DNA of 6,379 nucleotides from Gemmatimonadota bacterium (GCA_026991065.1 JALXCG010000338.1:1-6379); one strand, 5' to 3'. Shown: positions 1 through 6,359, counted from the stretch's first letter. Program-made: numbers and translations. Notes: generated from the letters alone by a model not told the origin.

Positions 1-203
1 GGCGGCAGCTCCGCGGGGACGGAGCGGCCCTGGCGGCGGGCCTCGAGAATTGTCATCAGCCAATGGAGCCAACCGCCGTCGATGCGCCCGCGAAGCGCAC
101 GCTCAAGGCGCCAAATGCGCTGCGCGTCGGGAAGGAGTCCGGTGCGCAAGCGCAGCGAGGTTTCACTGCCGCCAACAACAAGCAGGCGAAAGCGGTCGGC
201 CAT
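1..203 (-). CDS. Unrecognised protein, N-terminal part only
   Basis: A frame opens with ATG at 203 and runs 67 codons without a stop to the window edge. The protein begins MADRFRLLVVGGSETSLRLR and continues with GLLPDAQRIWRLERALRGRIDG and WLHWLMTILEARRQG. I do not recognise a family. It is rich in arginine and leucine. The first ten residues resemble a short beta strand followed by a Gly-Gly turn, and the remainder looks helical. There is no signal peptide. Evidence that it is real: a GGAG site at 6-nt spacing, high GC at third codon positions like its neighbours, same strand as the other genes, and a sensible 97-bp gap after nfeD. It might be a third gene of the qmcA-nfeD unit if the hairpin between them does not stop transcription. 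Confidence 0.6.
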   Translation of the reverse strand, partial: MADRFRLLVVGGSETSLRLRTGLLPDAQRIWRLERALRGRIDGGWLHWLMTILEARRQGRSVPAELP

Positions 204-209
204 GGAGCG

Positions 210-213
210 CTCC
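210..213 (-). promoter_or_regulatory. Shine-Dalgarno of the partial left-edge gene
   Basis: The minus strand reads GGAG six bases before the ATG at 203-201. It is the first ATG, GTG or TTG in this frame after the nfeD stop, which makes this start well supported. Confidence 0.55.
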
Positions 214-260
214 AGCGGCGAAGAGAGAGGGGAGAAAGAGATGGTTGCGAAGACTGCGAA

Positions 261-296
261 GGAGAGGCCGCGCCGCGACGCGCGGAGTCCCTCTCC
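261..296 (-). terminator. Hairpin directly after nfeD, candidate terminator
   Basis: GGAGAGG (261-267) pairs with CCTCTCC (290-296). Inside, CCGCGC (268-273) pairs with GCGCGG (280-285) around a 6-nt loop, leaving a 4-nt bulge. This makes a 13-bp GC-rich stem that begins 3 nt past the nfeD stop codon. On the minus strand the following bases are pyrimidine-rich rather than a clean T-run. Termination may therefore be partial or Rho-dependent, with readthrough into the next gene. Confidence 0.45.
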
Positions 297-299
297 TAT

Positions 300-773
300 C
301 TATTCGGCCGAGTCGTCCTTCTCCACAGCGATCGCTTCCAGGATCGCACCATCCACGCCGACAATCCGCACCCGTGTGCCGGCGGCCAGATCAGCGCCGG
401 CGACCCGCACCTTCCAGCGGCTGTCGTCGACGCGCAAATGGCCGATGCCGTTTTCAGTGGCGACATCGAGTGTAAACACGCGGTCAATATACTGCTCGGC
501 GCGACGGTTCAACTTGGGCTGGTCGCTCGGCCGACTGTGGCGCCGCACCCAACTCCAGCCGAGCCGCACCGAGATCAGACTGAAAAGACCGAAGAGCGCC
601 AGTTGCAGGGACCAGGAGAGTCCCGGTAGAACCAGCACCACCAGACCGACGACACCGGCGGCGATTCCCATCCACATGAAGAAGATGCCGGGAGAGAGGA
701 TCTCGAGAATCAGGAGCACCAGCCCCGCCGCCCACCAGTGCCAGTATTGCAACTGTGTCAGCCATCCACTCAC
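300..773 (-). CDS. NfeD-family membrane protein, short YbbJ type
   Basis: Partner of the SPFH protein: a 157-residue NfeD-like protein of the short form, without the ClpP-class serine protease domain of long NfeD. E. coli YbbJ, encoded beside qmcA, is about the same size. Three hydrophobic segments lie at about 10-27, 30-50 and 55-75 (for example WWAAGLVLLILEILSPGIFFMWMGIAAGV, split by a P-G turn). A cytosolic OB-fold domain spans about 92-152, with the typical run RVFTLDVATENGIGHLRVD, then SRWKVRV, GTRVRIVGVDG and a final strand AILEAIAVE. It presumably docks on the SPFH ring and helps keep membrane protein quality or microdomain order; this is family knowledge, not seen here. The start is GTG, four bases overlapping the qmcA stop (GTGA), so translation is probably coupled. 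The stop is TAG at 302-300, followed at once by a hairpin. Confidence 0.92.
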   Translation of the reverse strand: MSGWLTQLQYWHWWAAGLVLLILEILSPGIFFMWMGIAAGVVGLVVLVLPGLSWSLQLALFGLFSLISVRLGWSWVRRHSRPSDQPKLNRRAEQYIDRVFTLDVATENGIGHLRVDDSRWKVRVAGADLAAGTRVRIVGVDGAILEAIAVEKDDSAE

Positions 774-1690
774 TGCGGGCCCCCTTTGGCGCCAAAGGTA
801 TCGCGAGCAATCTCGCCGATACCGGCGAGCGAGCCGATCAGCGAACTCGCCTCCAGTGGCATGAGAACCAATTTCTGATTGTCGGCGGAAGCGATCTTCT
901 CCAGTGCCTGGGTGTATTTTTGCGCCACAAAGTAGTTGATCGCCTTCACATCGCCCTGGGCAATGGCGGTGGAGACCATCTCGGTGGCCTTGGCTTCGGC
1001 GGCAGCCAGACGCTCGCGGGCCTCCGCTTCGCGGAAAGCGGCTTCTTTTTCACCCTCCGCTTTGAGGATCAGGGCCCGCTTCTCGCCCTCGGCACGCAGA
1101 ATCTCCGCCTGCCGCAAACCCTCGGCATCCAGAATCTGCGCGCGCTTGTCGCGCTCCGCCTTCATCTGCCGGGCCATCGCATCCACCAGGTCGCGCGGCG
1201 GGCTGATGTCCTTGATCTCGATGCGCGTCGCCTTGACTCCCCAGGGCGAGGTGGCGTCATCCACGACACTCAGAAGGCGGGCGTTGATCTGGTCCCGCTC
1301 GGAGAGCACTTCGTCGAGATCCATCGAGCCCATGACCGTACGGATATTGGTCACGGTCAGGTTCAGGATCGCGCGGAAGAGGTCGTTGACCTCGTAGGAA
1401 GCTCGGGCGGCGTCCAGGACCTGGAAAAAGATGACGCCGTCGACGGTAACCATGGCGTTGTCACGCGTGATCACCTCTTGCGACTCGACATCGAGCACCT
1501 GTTCCATCATGTTGACCTTGGAGCCGATCATATCGACCACCGGGATGATCAGGTTCAGCCCCGGGCGCAGCGTGCGGGTGTAGCGGCCGAACCGTTCCAC
1601 AGTGTACTCGCGTCCCTGCGGCACACGCTTGACGCCCATGGTGATCAGCAGCAGGACCAGAACCAGAAAAACAAGGGCAACGAGTTCCAT
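770..1690 (-). CDS. qmcA: SPFH/band-7 stomatin-like protein, QmcA family
   Basis: Membrane-anchored SPFH (stomatin/prohibitin/flotillin/HflK) protein of 306 residues, close to the 305 of E. coli QmcA. Such proteins form large rings on the inner membrane, organise membrane microdomains and influence proteolysis by partners. Residues 3-20 are one hydrophobic membrane segment. The SPFH domain spans about 21-185 with the signatures VPQGREYTVERFGRY, LRPGLNLIIP, IRTVMGSMDLDEVLSERDQIN and WGVKATRIEIKDISPP. A charged Ala/Glu-rich coiled coil follows at about 168-235 and contains an 11-residue repeat (AEG at 189, 200 and 211; AEA at 222). The C-terminal part (KLVLMPLEASSLIGSLAGI) matches the conserved hydrophobic oligomerisation segment. 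The ATG has a strong AAGGAGG site. Its stop codon overlaps the GTG start of nfeD, the usual SPFH-NfeD operon. The molecular role in this organism is inferred from family only. Confidence 0.93.
   Translation of the reverse strand: MELVALVFLVLVLLLITMGVKRVPQGREYTVERFGRYTRTLRPGLNLIIPVVDMIGSKVNMMEQVLDVESQEVITRDNAMVTVDGVIFFQVLDAARASYEVNDLFRAILNLTVTNIRTVMGSMDLDEVLSERDQINARLLSVVDDATSPWGVKATRIEIKDISPPRDLVDAMARQMKAERDKRAQILDAEGLRQAEILRAEGEKRALILKAEGEKEAAFREAEARERLAAAEAKATEMVSTAIAQGDVKAINYFVAQKYTQALEKIASADNQKLVLMPLEASSLIGSLAGIGEIARDTFGAKGGPQ
780..787 (-). promoter_or_regulatory. Shine-Dalgarno of nfeD inside the end of qmcA
   Basis: The minus strand reads AAAGGGGG six bases before the GTG at 773-771, one mismatch from AAGGAGG. 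It lies within the last codons of qmcA (the GGPQ tail). It decides for the GTG start, as no ATG is available in frame nearby. Confidence 0.6.
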
Positions 1691-1695
1691 GAGCG

Positions 1696-1702
1696 CCTCC
1701 TT
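1696..1702 (-). promoter_or_regulatory. qmcA: Shine-Dalgarno of qmcA
   Basis: The minus strand reads AAGGAGG five bases before the ATG at 1690-1688. This near-perfect site confirms the start and suggests efficient translation. Confidence 0.8.
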
Positions 1703-1761
1703 GAAGTTACAGGCCGCGAAACCGATCGACCCTGAGCGGGAAGCGCAGCCCGGTTGCTCTC

Positions 1762-1790
1762 ACTATGCCCGGCAAGCAAAGTTTATTCAA
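1762..1790 (-). promoter_or_regulatory. qmcA: Candidate sigma-70-like promoter for qmcA-nfeD
   Basis: On the minus strand, TTGAAT (1790-1785) and CATAGT (1767-1762) are separated by exactly 17 bases. Each matches four of six consensus positions. The pair sits in the only AT-rich patch of the 213-bp gap and would give a leader of roughly 65 nt before the qmcA start. Elsewhere the gap shows an 8-bp palindrome, GTTGCAAC, at 1847-1854, and no convincing small gene or terminator. Sigma factors of the host are unknown, so this is tentative. Confidence 0.35.
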
Positions 1791-1798
1791 TCCGGGCA
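1766..1798. repeat. Inverted repeat around the putative qmcA promoter
   Basis: Perfect 7-bp arms, TGCCCGG at 1766-1772 and CCGGGCA at 1792-1798, flank a 19-base AT-rich centre. The right arm also overlaps a tandem direct repeat, CAATCCGG at 1788-1795 and 1797-1804 (period 9). The large loop and absence of a T-run make a terminator unlikely, so an operator is the better guess. Confidence 0.4.
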
Positions 1799-1903
1799 AT
1801 CCGGCACAGATCCAGCGAGATGATTGCCGCAAGCCGGGCGGACCCAGTTGCAACCGCTGCCGCCCTCGGAGCGTGTCGCGCATTGTCTTCACGGCGCCCC
1901 GGT

Positions 1904-3070
1904 TCAACGCGCCAGCCAACCTCCATTGTCGCCCCCGCCATATGCCCCCATGTCGCAGCGCGGTCCATCCGGGTAGAACTCGGGCCACGCGGGCAGGTCG
2001 TCGTAGAGTTGATCGGTCACGTCCGGGTCGCCGCTGTCGATGCACGGAGAGCCCGGGCCGGGCAGAGCGGCGAACCCGCGGTAGGAAACAAAATGGGGAT
2101 CGGCGTCGATGTTGCCTTCTCCGCTCCAGCCGCCGCGAATGTCGCTATAGCTGAAACGACAGTTGCCGGCATAGTTGTAGATCTCCTCGGGCCCATTGCC
2201 CCAGATGATGCTATTGTCGATGGTCGGATCGCCGAAGGAACTGGCATAGACTCCCCCACCGAGATAAGCCGAATTGTCGCGAATGGTGCAGTTGCTCAGG
2301 TGCGGCGCGGAGAAATCCGCGCAGCGGATCCCGCCACCATAGTAGTCGGCAACATTCTCTTCGATGATGCAGTTGTGTACCTCGATCTCTTCCCGCAGAT
2401 AAAGTCCCGCGCCAAAGCCCGCGTGATTGCCGCGAAACACGCAATGCGTGATGAGCGGACTGGAGAGGTACCAATTGTAGCTACCACCCCCGCTCTCCAG
2501 CGCGTCGTTGTTCAGAATGTCGCAGCGACGGATCCGCGGCGAGGCACCGTTGGTGCAACTGATACCCGCGCCGAAATCGGCTGAATTGTCGCGGATCACG
2601 CACTCCTCGATCAGTGGCGACGCACCGTCCAGAAAGATCCCACCGCCATCGCCGTCCGGCCACTCACCGCGCACCACTCCACCGCGAATGGTGAATCCGC
2701 GCAGCACCGAGTCGTTGGCCTCGCCGTTCACAAAGAGCACGCCGCGATGCGGCTCCGACTCACTTCCGCCACATTCGATGACGGTCGCCCCGGCACCGGC
2801 CGCATCCTCCGCCCGCACCACAATCGCCTTGCCGAGAAAGTCGATGTCGCGGTTGCCGGGTCCGCTGTAGCTGCCGGCCGCGACCACCACTTCATCCCCA
2901 CTCGCGGCCTGGTCGATCGCCGCCTGGATCGTCGAATACTGCTCCGGCACTCGCAGCGTGGCGCCAAGAGCACCGGTGGCCAGCGATGCTGTCGCGGCAC
3001 TCAGCAATGAAATCAAGAGATGGCGGTGGAAGAGGAGGGGGCGATGCGAAAAGAGAGAGAGGCGGCGCAA
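1904..3070 (-). CDS. Secreted right-handed parallel beta-helix protein
   Basis: Predicted exported protein of 388 residues with a pectin-lyase-like fold. An N-terminal signal peptide is clear: a basic stretch up to about residue 17, then a hydrophobic core (LLISLLSAATASLATGALGA), with likely cleavage near 36-38. The mature protein opens with TLRVPEQYSTIQAAIDQAASGDEV, the usual first turn of DUF1565-type beta-helix proteins, followed by the GNRDIDFLGKAIVVRAE motif at 72-87. From about 120 to 292 it contains six or more coils of 24-27 residues with the pattern C-x-I-x-x-N and a glycine-rich G-[GA]-G turn. The C-terminus (DPHFV, GSPCIDSGDPD, CDMGAYGG) is the family's usual closing segment. No catalytic residues can be assigned, and no C-terminal sorting domain or membrane anchor follows, so it could be periplasmic or released. 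Proteins of this kind may bind or cleave polysaccharides or be structural; no substrate is claimed. It starts with TTG behind a good GGAGG site. It stands apart from both neighbours (169 and 213 bp) and is probably its own transcription unit. Confidence 0.88.
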   Translation of the reverse strand: MRRLSLFSHRPLLFHRHLLISLLSAATASLATGALGATLRVPEQYSTIQAAIDQAASGDEVVVAAGSYSGPGNRDIDFLGKAIVVRAEDAAGAGATVIECGGSESEPHRGVLFVNGEANDSVLRGFTIRGGVVRGEWPDGDGGGIFLDGASPLIEECVIRDNSADFGAGISCTNGASPRIRRCDILNNDALESGGGSYNWYLSSPLITHCVFRGNHAGFGAGLYLREEIEVHNCIIEENVADYYGGGIRCADFSAPHLSNCTIRDNSAYLGGGVYASSFGDPTIDNSIIWGNGPEEIYNYAGNCRFSYSDIRGGWSGEGNIDADPHFVSYRGFAALPGPGSPCIDSGDPDVTDQLYDDLPAWPEFYPDGPRCDMGAYGGGDNGGWLAR

Positions 3071-3077
3071 GAGTAAA

Positions 3078-3082
3078 CCTCC
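3078..3082 (-). promoter_or_regulatory. Shine-Dalgarno that fixes the TTG start of the beta-helix gene
   Basis: The minus strand reads GGAGG seven bases before a TTG codon at 3070-3068. This is a full-strength site at good spacing. It supports TTG as the real start, placing a signal peptide exactly at the N-terminus. Confidence 0.75.
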
Positions 3083-3153
3083 GGTGAGCGGAACACGCGC
3101 TCCGGCGCGATTCCGTGATGAGAAAGGAACAAGACTCGTTGAACGATGATAAC

Positions 3154-3169
3154 CTCCCTCGAGTGGGAG
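3154..3169. repeat. Short inverted repeat in the gap between RND and beta-helix genes
   Basis: CTCCC and GGGAG are separated by six bases (TCGAGT). They could form a 5-bp hairpin 84 nt upstream of the beta-helix start and 71 nt past the RND stop. It could be a second stabilising structure, an operator, or chance in GC-rich DNA. The rest of the 169-bp gap holds only the Shine-Dalgarno of the next gene; I see no strong promoter there. Confidence 0.25.
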
Positions 3170-3198
3170 TCTGGCCCGCTCCTTGGTGGACCCGGAGA

Positions 3199-3218
3199 TC
3201 TCCCGTCAAGGCGGGAGA
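3199..3218 (-). terminator. Hairpin after the RND gene, possible weak terminator
   Basis: A perfect 7-bp inverted repeat, TCTCCCG / CGGGAGA, with a 6-nt loop starts about 22 nt past the RND stop codon. On the minus strand it is not followed by a T-run, so it is not a classical intrinsic terminator. It may protect the mRNA 3' end or work with Rho. A 10-bp palindrome, GGAGATCTCC, overlaps it at 3194-3203 and would compete for the same bases. Confidence 0.3.
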
Positions 3219-3239
3219 CAAGGCGGTCGGCGAGCACTG

Positions 3240-6200
3240 CTATGCGACCGGCGGGGGCTGCTTTCCGTAAAAGCGCCCCCAGTGCAAGCGGCGAGCGAGG
3301 TCGTCGAGGACGGCATAGAGCGCGGGAATCACCAGCAGAGTGAGCGCGGTGGCAACAGTCAACCCCCAGACGATGGTATTGGCGAGCGGACTCCACACCG
3401 GCGAGTGGCCCCCGAGCCCGAAGATCAGGGGGAGAAGGCCGAAAATCGTGGTGAGAGTCGTGAGCCAGATCGGCCGCAGGCGGGTACGGCCGGCTTCAAG
3501 GATTGCGGCGCGCAGAGGCGTGCCGCGGCTGCGGCTTTGGTTGATGAAGTCGACCAGAACCAGGGAGTCGTTGACCACAACACCGGCAAGCGCGACAAAC
3601 CCGTAGAGTGTCGTCAGGGTAAGCGGAGCGCCGCTGACCATCAGGCTCAAAGCAGCACCCGCCATGGCGATGGGAATGGTGTAAAGAATGATCAACGGTT
3701 GCGTGAAAGAGCGGAACTGGGCGCCGAGAATCATGTAGATGAGAAGCACGCCGAGAAGGGCAAGACGGCTGATGCCGCGCAGCGCCGCGTTGAACTCCTG
3801 AAGCTCGCCGCCGAAGTCGATGCTGTAGCCGGGGTAGTCCGGGGCGAGTTCAGCGAAGCGGGATTTGATCCAGGCGGCAACGGCACCGGCGGAGAGACCG
3901 CCCGGCGCGAGATTGGCGCTGATGGTGACAGCCCGCTGGCCATTGAAGCGAGAAATGCCGCTGAGGCCGGGAACAATCTCCAATGTCGCCACATCGCCCA
4001 GCGGGACGGTCGTACCAAGTCGAGTGGGAACACGCAGGGCAAGAATGTCGTCGAGGTCACGGCGGTACTGCTCGGCCAGTCGAACCACCACGTCGATGGT
4101 TTCGTCACCGGCCTGGTAGGTGGTGGCAGTTTCGCCCTTGAGCGCGGTGTGAACGAAGGTTGCGAGGGCGGCGTCGTCGAGGGCCACGAGGCCGCCGACA
4201 TCCGGCCGCAAGCGGATCTCCAGCACCTGCTTGCCGGGGTCGAGATTGTCGTCGAGATCAACCACGCCAGGCAGATGCGCCAGTTCGCGCTCGTAGAGGT
4301 GGGCGAGATTCTCGAGATCATCCAGGTAAGGCCCCTTGATCTTGAACTCCACCGGAGCGCCGGCGGGAGGAGCATCGCTCTTTTCCCAGATCTTGATGGT
4401 GGCAAGTCCGGTGATGCTTTGGAGACGGTTGCGCAGGTCGGTGGTGATGGCACGCATGGAACGGGCCCGCTCCGCGCGAGGAGCAAGTTCCACAAAAACT
4501 TCGCCGACCGAAGAGCGCCAGATCCAATCGGTTTCGGTGCGCACCAGCCCCGCGGTGGCCAATACCGCGCTGCGCTCGGCGGGAGCGATGGCATCGAAAA
4601 CCACCTCCTGCACTTCGCGGATCGAGTCCGACATGGAATCCAGAGTGGTGCCTTCCGGAGCCCACACCTGCACCCAGAAAAGACCACTCTCCTCGCCGGC
4701 AAAAAGATCCGCATCGCGAATCTTGAGCCCCAGAATCAAAGCGGAAAAGAGCGGCAGCGCGATCGAGGCCAGAGCGATCCAATAGCGATGATCGAAACAG
4801 AAACCGAGGGTGCGCAGATAGGAAGGAGTGATGGCGGTGATGACGCGGGAGCCGAGCGGTGGGCGGATTCCGGGGGCGGGTTTGCGGCCCCAGTTGGCGA
4901 CATGACCGGGAAGTATGAGCAGTGCCTCAAAGAGTGAAACCGCCAGGGCCAGGGAGACAACCAAGGGCACCACTTTGAGGAATTCCCCCATGAGGCCGGG
5001 GAGCAGCATGAGCGGCAGAAAACCGGCGATCGTGGTGAGCGAAGAGGCGATGACCGGCATGGCGACTTCCCCCATTCCAGTCACCACGGCGGCGGCGGGA
5101 GCACTGCCCTTTTCGATGTGGCGGTAGAGGTTCTCGAGAATGACGATGGCGTCGTCGACAATCATCCCGAGGACCAGCACCAGGCCAAAGAGTGAGTTGC
5201 TGTTGAGGCTCTGCCCCATGAGATCGAGGAGGAGGAAGGTACCGGCAAAAGCGACAATGATGCCGAGGGCGGCAAAAAAGGCGTTGCGGGCGCGCAGAAA
5301 AAGCAGCAGGGTGAGGATCACAAGAAGCAGGCCGAAGCCGGCGTTTCGATAGAGGGTGCGAAGAATGTCGCGGATGCCGCGGGTGGTGTCGCCGGTGATC
5401 CGAATGGAGACATCATCGGGCAGATGGAGAGCGGCGAAGTCGGCGGCGACATGGCGGACCTGGTCGAGGACCTCAAGGGCGTTGGCGGAAGCACCGCGGG
5501 TGACGAGCAGGGCAAAAGCGGGGGTGCCGTCCTGCCAGGAGCGGGTGATGCGCGGGGCGAAGCCGGCGCTGACCGTGGCGAGGTCGCGAATGCGCAGGTG
5601 GGCGCCGTGAGCAGATGGACGGACGATACTCTCTTCGAGTTCGGCGATGGAGGTGGCCTCGCCGCGGGTCTGGACCAAATAGGCGTAGTCGCCTACTTCG
5701 TAGGTGCCGGCCGGGAGATCGAAGTTCTGCGCGCGCAGGGCGTCGACCAGGGCGGAGAGAGGCAGGCCCGCGGCGTTGAGACGCGCGGCATCGACATCGA
5801 CCCAAACGCGCCGGTCGCGGGCGCCGATCAGGTCGGCACGGGCGACGCCGTCGATATCGAGAAGATCGCGGCGCAGATCATCCATCCACTCTTTCATCCG
5901 CGATTCAGGATAGTCGCCGGCCAGGGCCAGATGCACGAGAGGCTCAAAGGTGGAGGTGTCGAGATCGAAATAGTCGATGCGCGTAACTCCTGAAGGAAGT
6001 TGATCGCGGATCGCATCGACTTCACGCTGGAGATCCTGCAGGTGGCGCTCATATTCGGCGCGCGGCATGGTCTTGAAGCGGACCGAAAGCTGCCCCACAT
6101 GTTCGTTGGCGAGCGACGTGATGGTCTCGATGCCTTCGATCTCTTCAATGGCGCTTTCGATCTCACGGATCACTTCGCGCTCAATCTCGTCCGGCGCGGC

Positions 6201-6359
6201 GCCAGGATAGGTGGCGAGGATGTAGACCCAGTTAAAGCTGATGCTGGGATAGGCTTCGCGCGGCATGCGCAGAAATGCCACCACGCCCATGACGACAATG
6301 ATGACGGCCATCATGTCGGTAAGAACTGTGTTGCGGATGACGCGGCGGAAAAAGGGCAT
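3240..6359 (-). CDS. RND efflux transporter permease, AcrB/HAE-1-like
   Basis: Inner-membrane pump of the resistance-nodulation-division superfamily, expected to export drugs or other amphiphiles by proton antiport as part of a tripartite complex with a periplasmic adaptor and an outer-membrane channel. Its 1039 residues match the family's usual length of about 1050, and it looks intact. The duplicated RND plan is visible: TM1 at about 13-31, a large periplasmic loop at 32-337, TM2-TM6 at about 338-485, TM7 at about 525-545, a second loop at 546-863, and TM8-TM12 at about 864-1016. TM4 carries the paired aspartates D402-D403 in GMIVDDAIVILEN, equivalent to AcrB D407/D408. R960 and T967 align with AcrB R971 and T978. 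The position of AcrB K940 is N930 (VVVNDSLVLVDF), as I recall for a separate RND subgroup. The ATG start fits the typical MPFFRRVIRNTV N-terminus, but no Shine-Dalgarno is visible in the 20 bases before it. The frame stays open to the window edge, so a slightly earlier start is possible. The substrate cannot be inferred. Confidence 0.95.
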   Translation of the reverse strand: MPFFRRVIRNTVLTDMMAVIIVVMGVVAFLRMPREAYPSISFNWVYILATYPGAAPDEIEREVIREIESAIEEIEGIETITSLANEHVGQLSVRFKTMPRAEYERHLQDLQREVDAIRDQLPSGVTRIDYFDLDTSTFEPLVHLALAGDYPESRMKEWMDDLRRDLLDIDGVARADLIGARDRRVWVDVDAARLNAAGLPLSALVDALRAQNFDLPAGTYEVGDYAYLVQTRGEATSIAELEESIVRPSAHGAHLRIRDLATVSAGFAPRITRSWQDGTPAFALLVTRGASANALEVLDQVRHVAADFAALHLPDDVSIRITGDTTRGIRDILRTLYRNAGFGLLLVILTLLLFLRARNAFFAALGIIVAFAGTFLLLDLMGQSLNSNSLFGLVLVLGMIVDDAIVILENLYRHIEKGSAPAAAVVTGMGEVAMPVIASSLTTIAGFLPLMLLPGLMGEFLKVVPLVVSLALAVSLFEALLILPGHVANWGRKPAPGIRPPLGSRVITAITPSYLRTLGFCFDHRYWIALASIALPLFSALILGLKIRDADLFAGEESGLFWVQVWAPEGTTLDSMSDSIREVQEVVFDAIAPAERSAVLATAGLVRTETDWIWRSSVGEVFVELAPRAERARSMRAITTDLRNRLQSITGLATIKIWEKSDAPPAGAPVEFKIKGPYLDDLENLAHLYERELAHLPGVVDLDDNLDPGKQVLEIRLRPDVGGLVALDDAALATFVHTALKGETATTYQAGDETIDVVVRLAEQYRRDLDDILALRVPTRLGTTVPLGDVATLEIVPGLSGISRFNGQRAVTISANLAPGGLSAGAVAAWIKSRFAELAPDYPGYSIDFGGELQEFNAALRGISRLALLGVLLIYMILGAQFRSFTQPLIILYTIPIAMAGAALSLMVSGAPLTLTTLYGFVALAGVVVNDSLVLVDFINQSRSRGTPLRAAILEAGRTRLRPIWLTTLTTIFGLLPLIFGLGGHSPVWSPLANTIVWGLTVATALTLLVIPALYAVLDDLARRLHWGRFYGKQPPPVA

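Noticed and set aside
1-302. The left-edge frame is in the same frame as nfeD, separated only by its TAG
   Set aside because: Readthrough or a split gene was considered, but nfeD already has normal family length at the TAG. The next frame has its own ATG with a GGAG site, and a noncoding hairpin lies between. Sharing a frame has a one-in-three chance.
82-864. A 260-codon open frame on the plus strand across nfeD and the left-edge gene
   Set aside because: The product is Arg/Ser-rich and low in complexity, it covers three minus-strand features, and it has no ribosome site; it is a shadow.
755-1735. A 326-codon open frame on the plus strand
   Set aside because: It is the mirror of qmcA, whose domain signatures and strong ribosome site are unambiguous. 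The His- and Asp-rich product is typical of an antisense shadow.
1707-2045. A 112-codon minus-strand frame over the qmcA upstream gap
   Set aside because: It mostly overlaps the 3' end of the beta-helix gene in another frame, is Arg-rich and lacks family features; no small gene in the gap is supported.
3149-3175. A TATCAT hexamer on the minus strand as the -10 box of the beta-helix gene
   Set aside because: There is no acceptable -35 element 16-18 bases upstream (the sequence there resembles AGACTC), so it is not listed as a promoter.
3183-4937. A 584-codon open frame on the plus strand
   Set aside because: It lies wholly antisense to the intact RND gene and its flank. Its protein has no recognisable domains, and long antisense frames are expected opposite GC-rich genes with high third-position GC.
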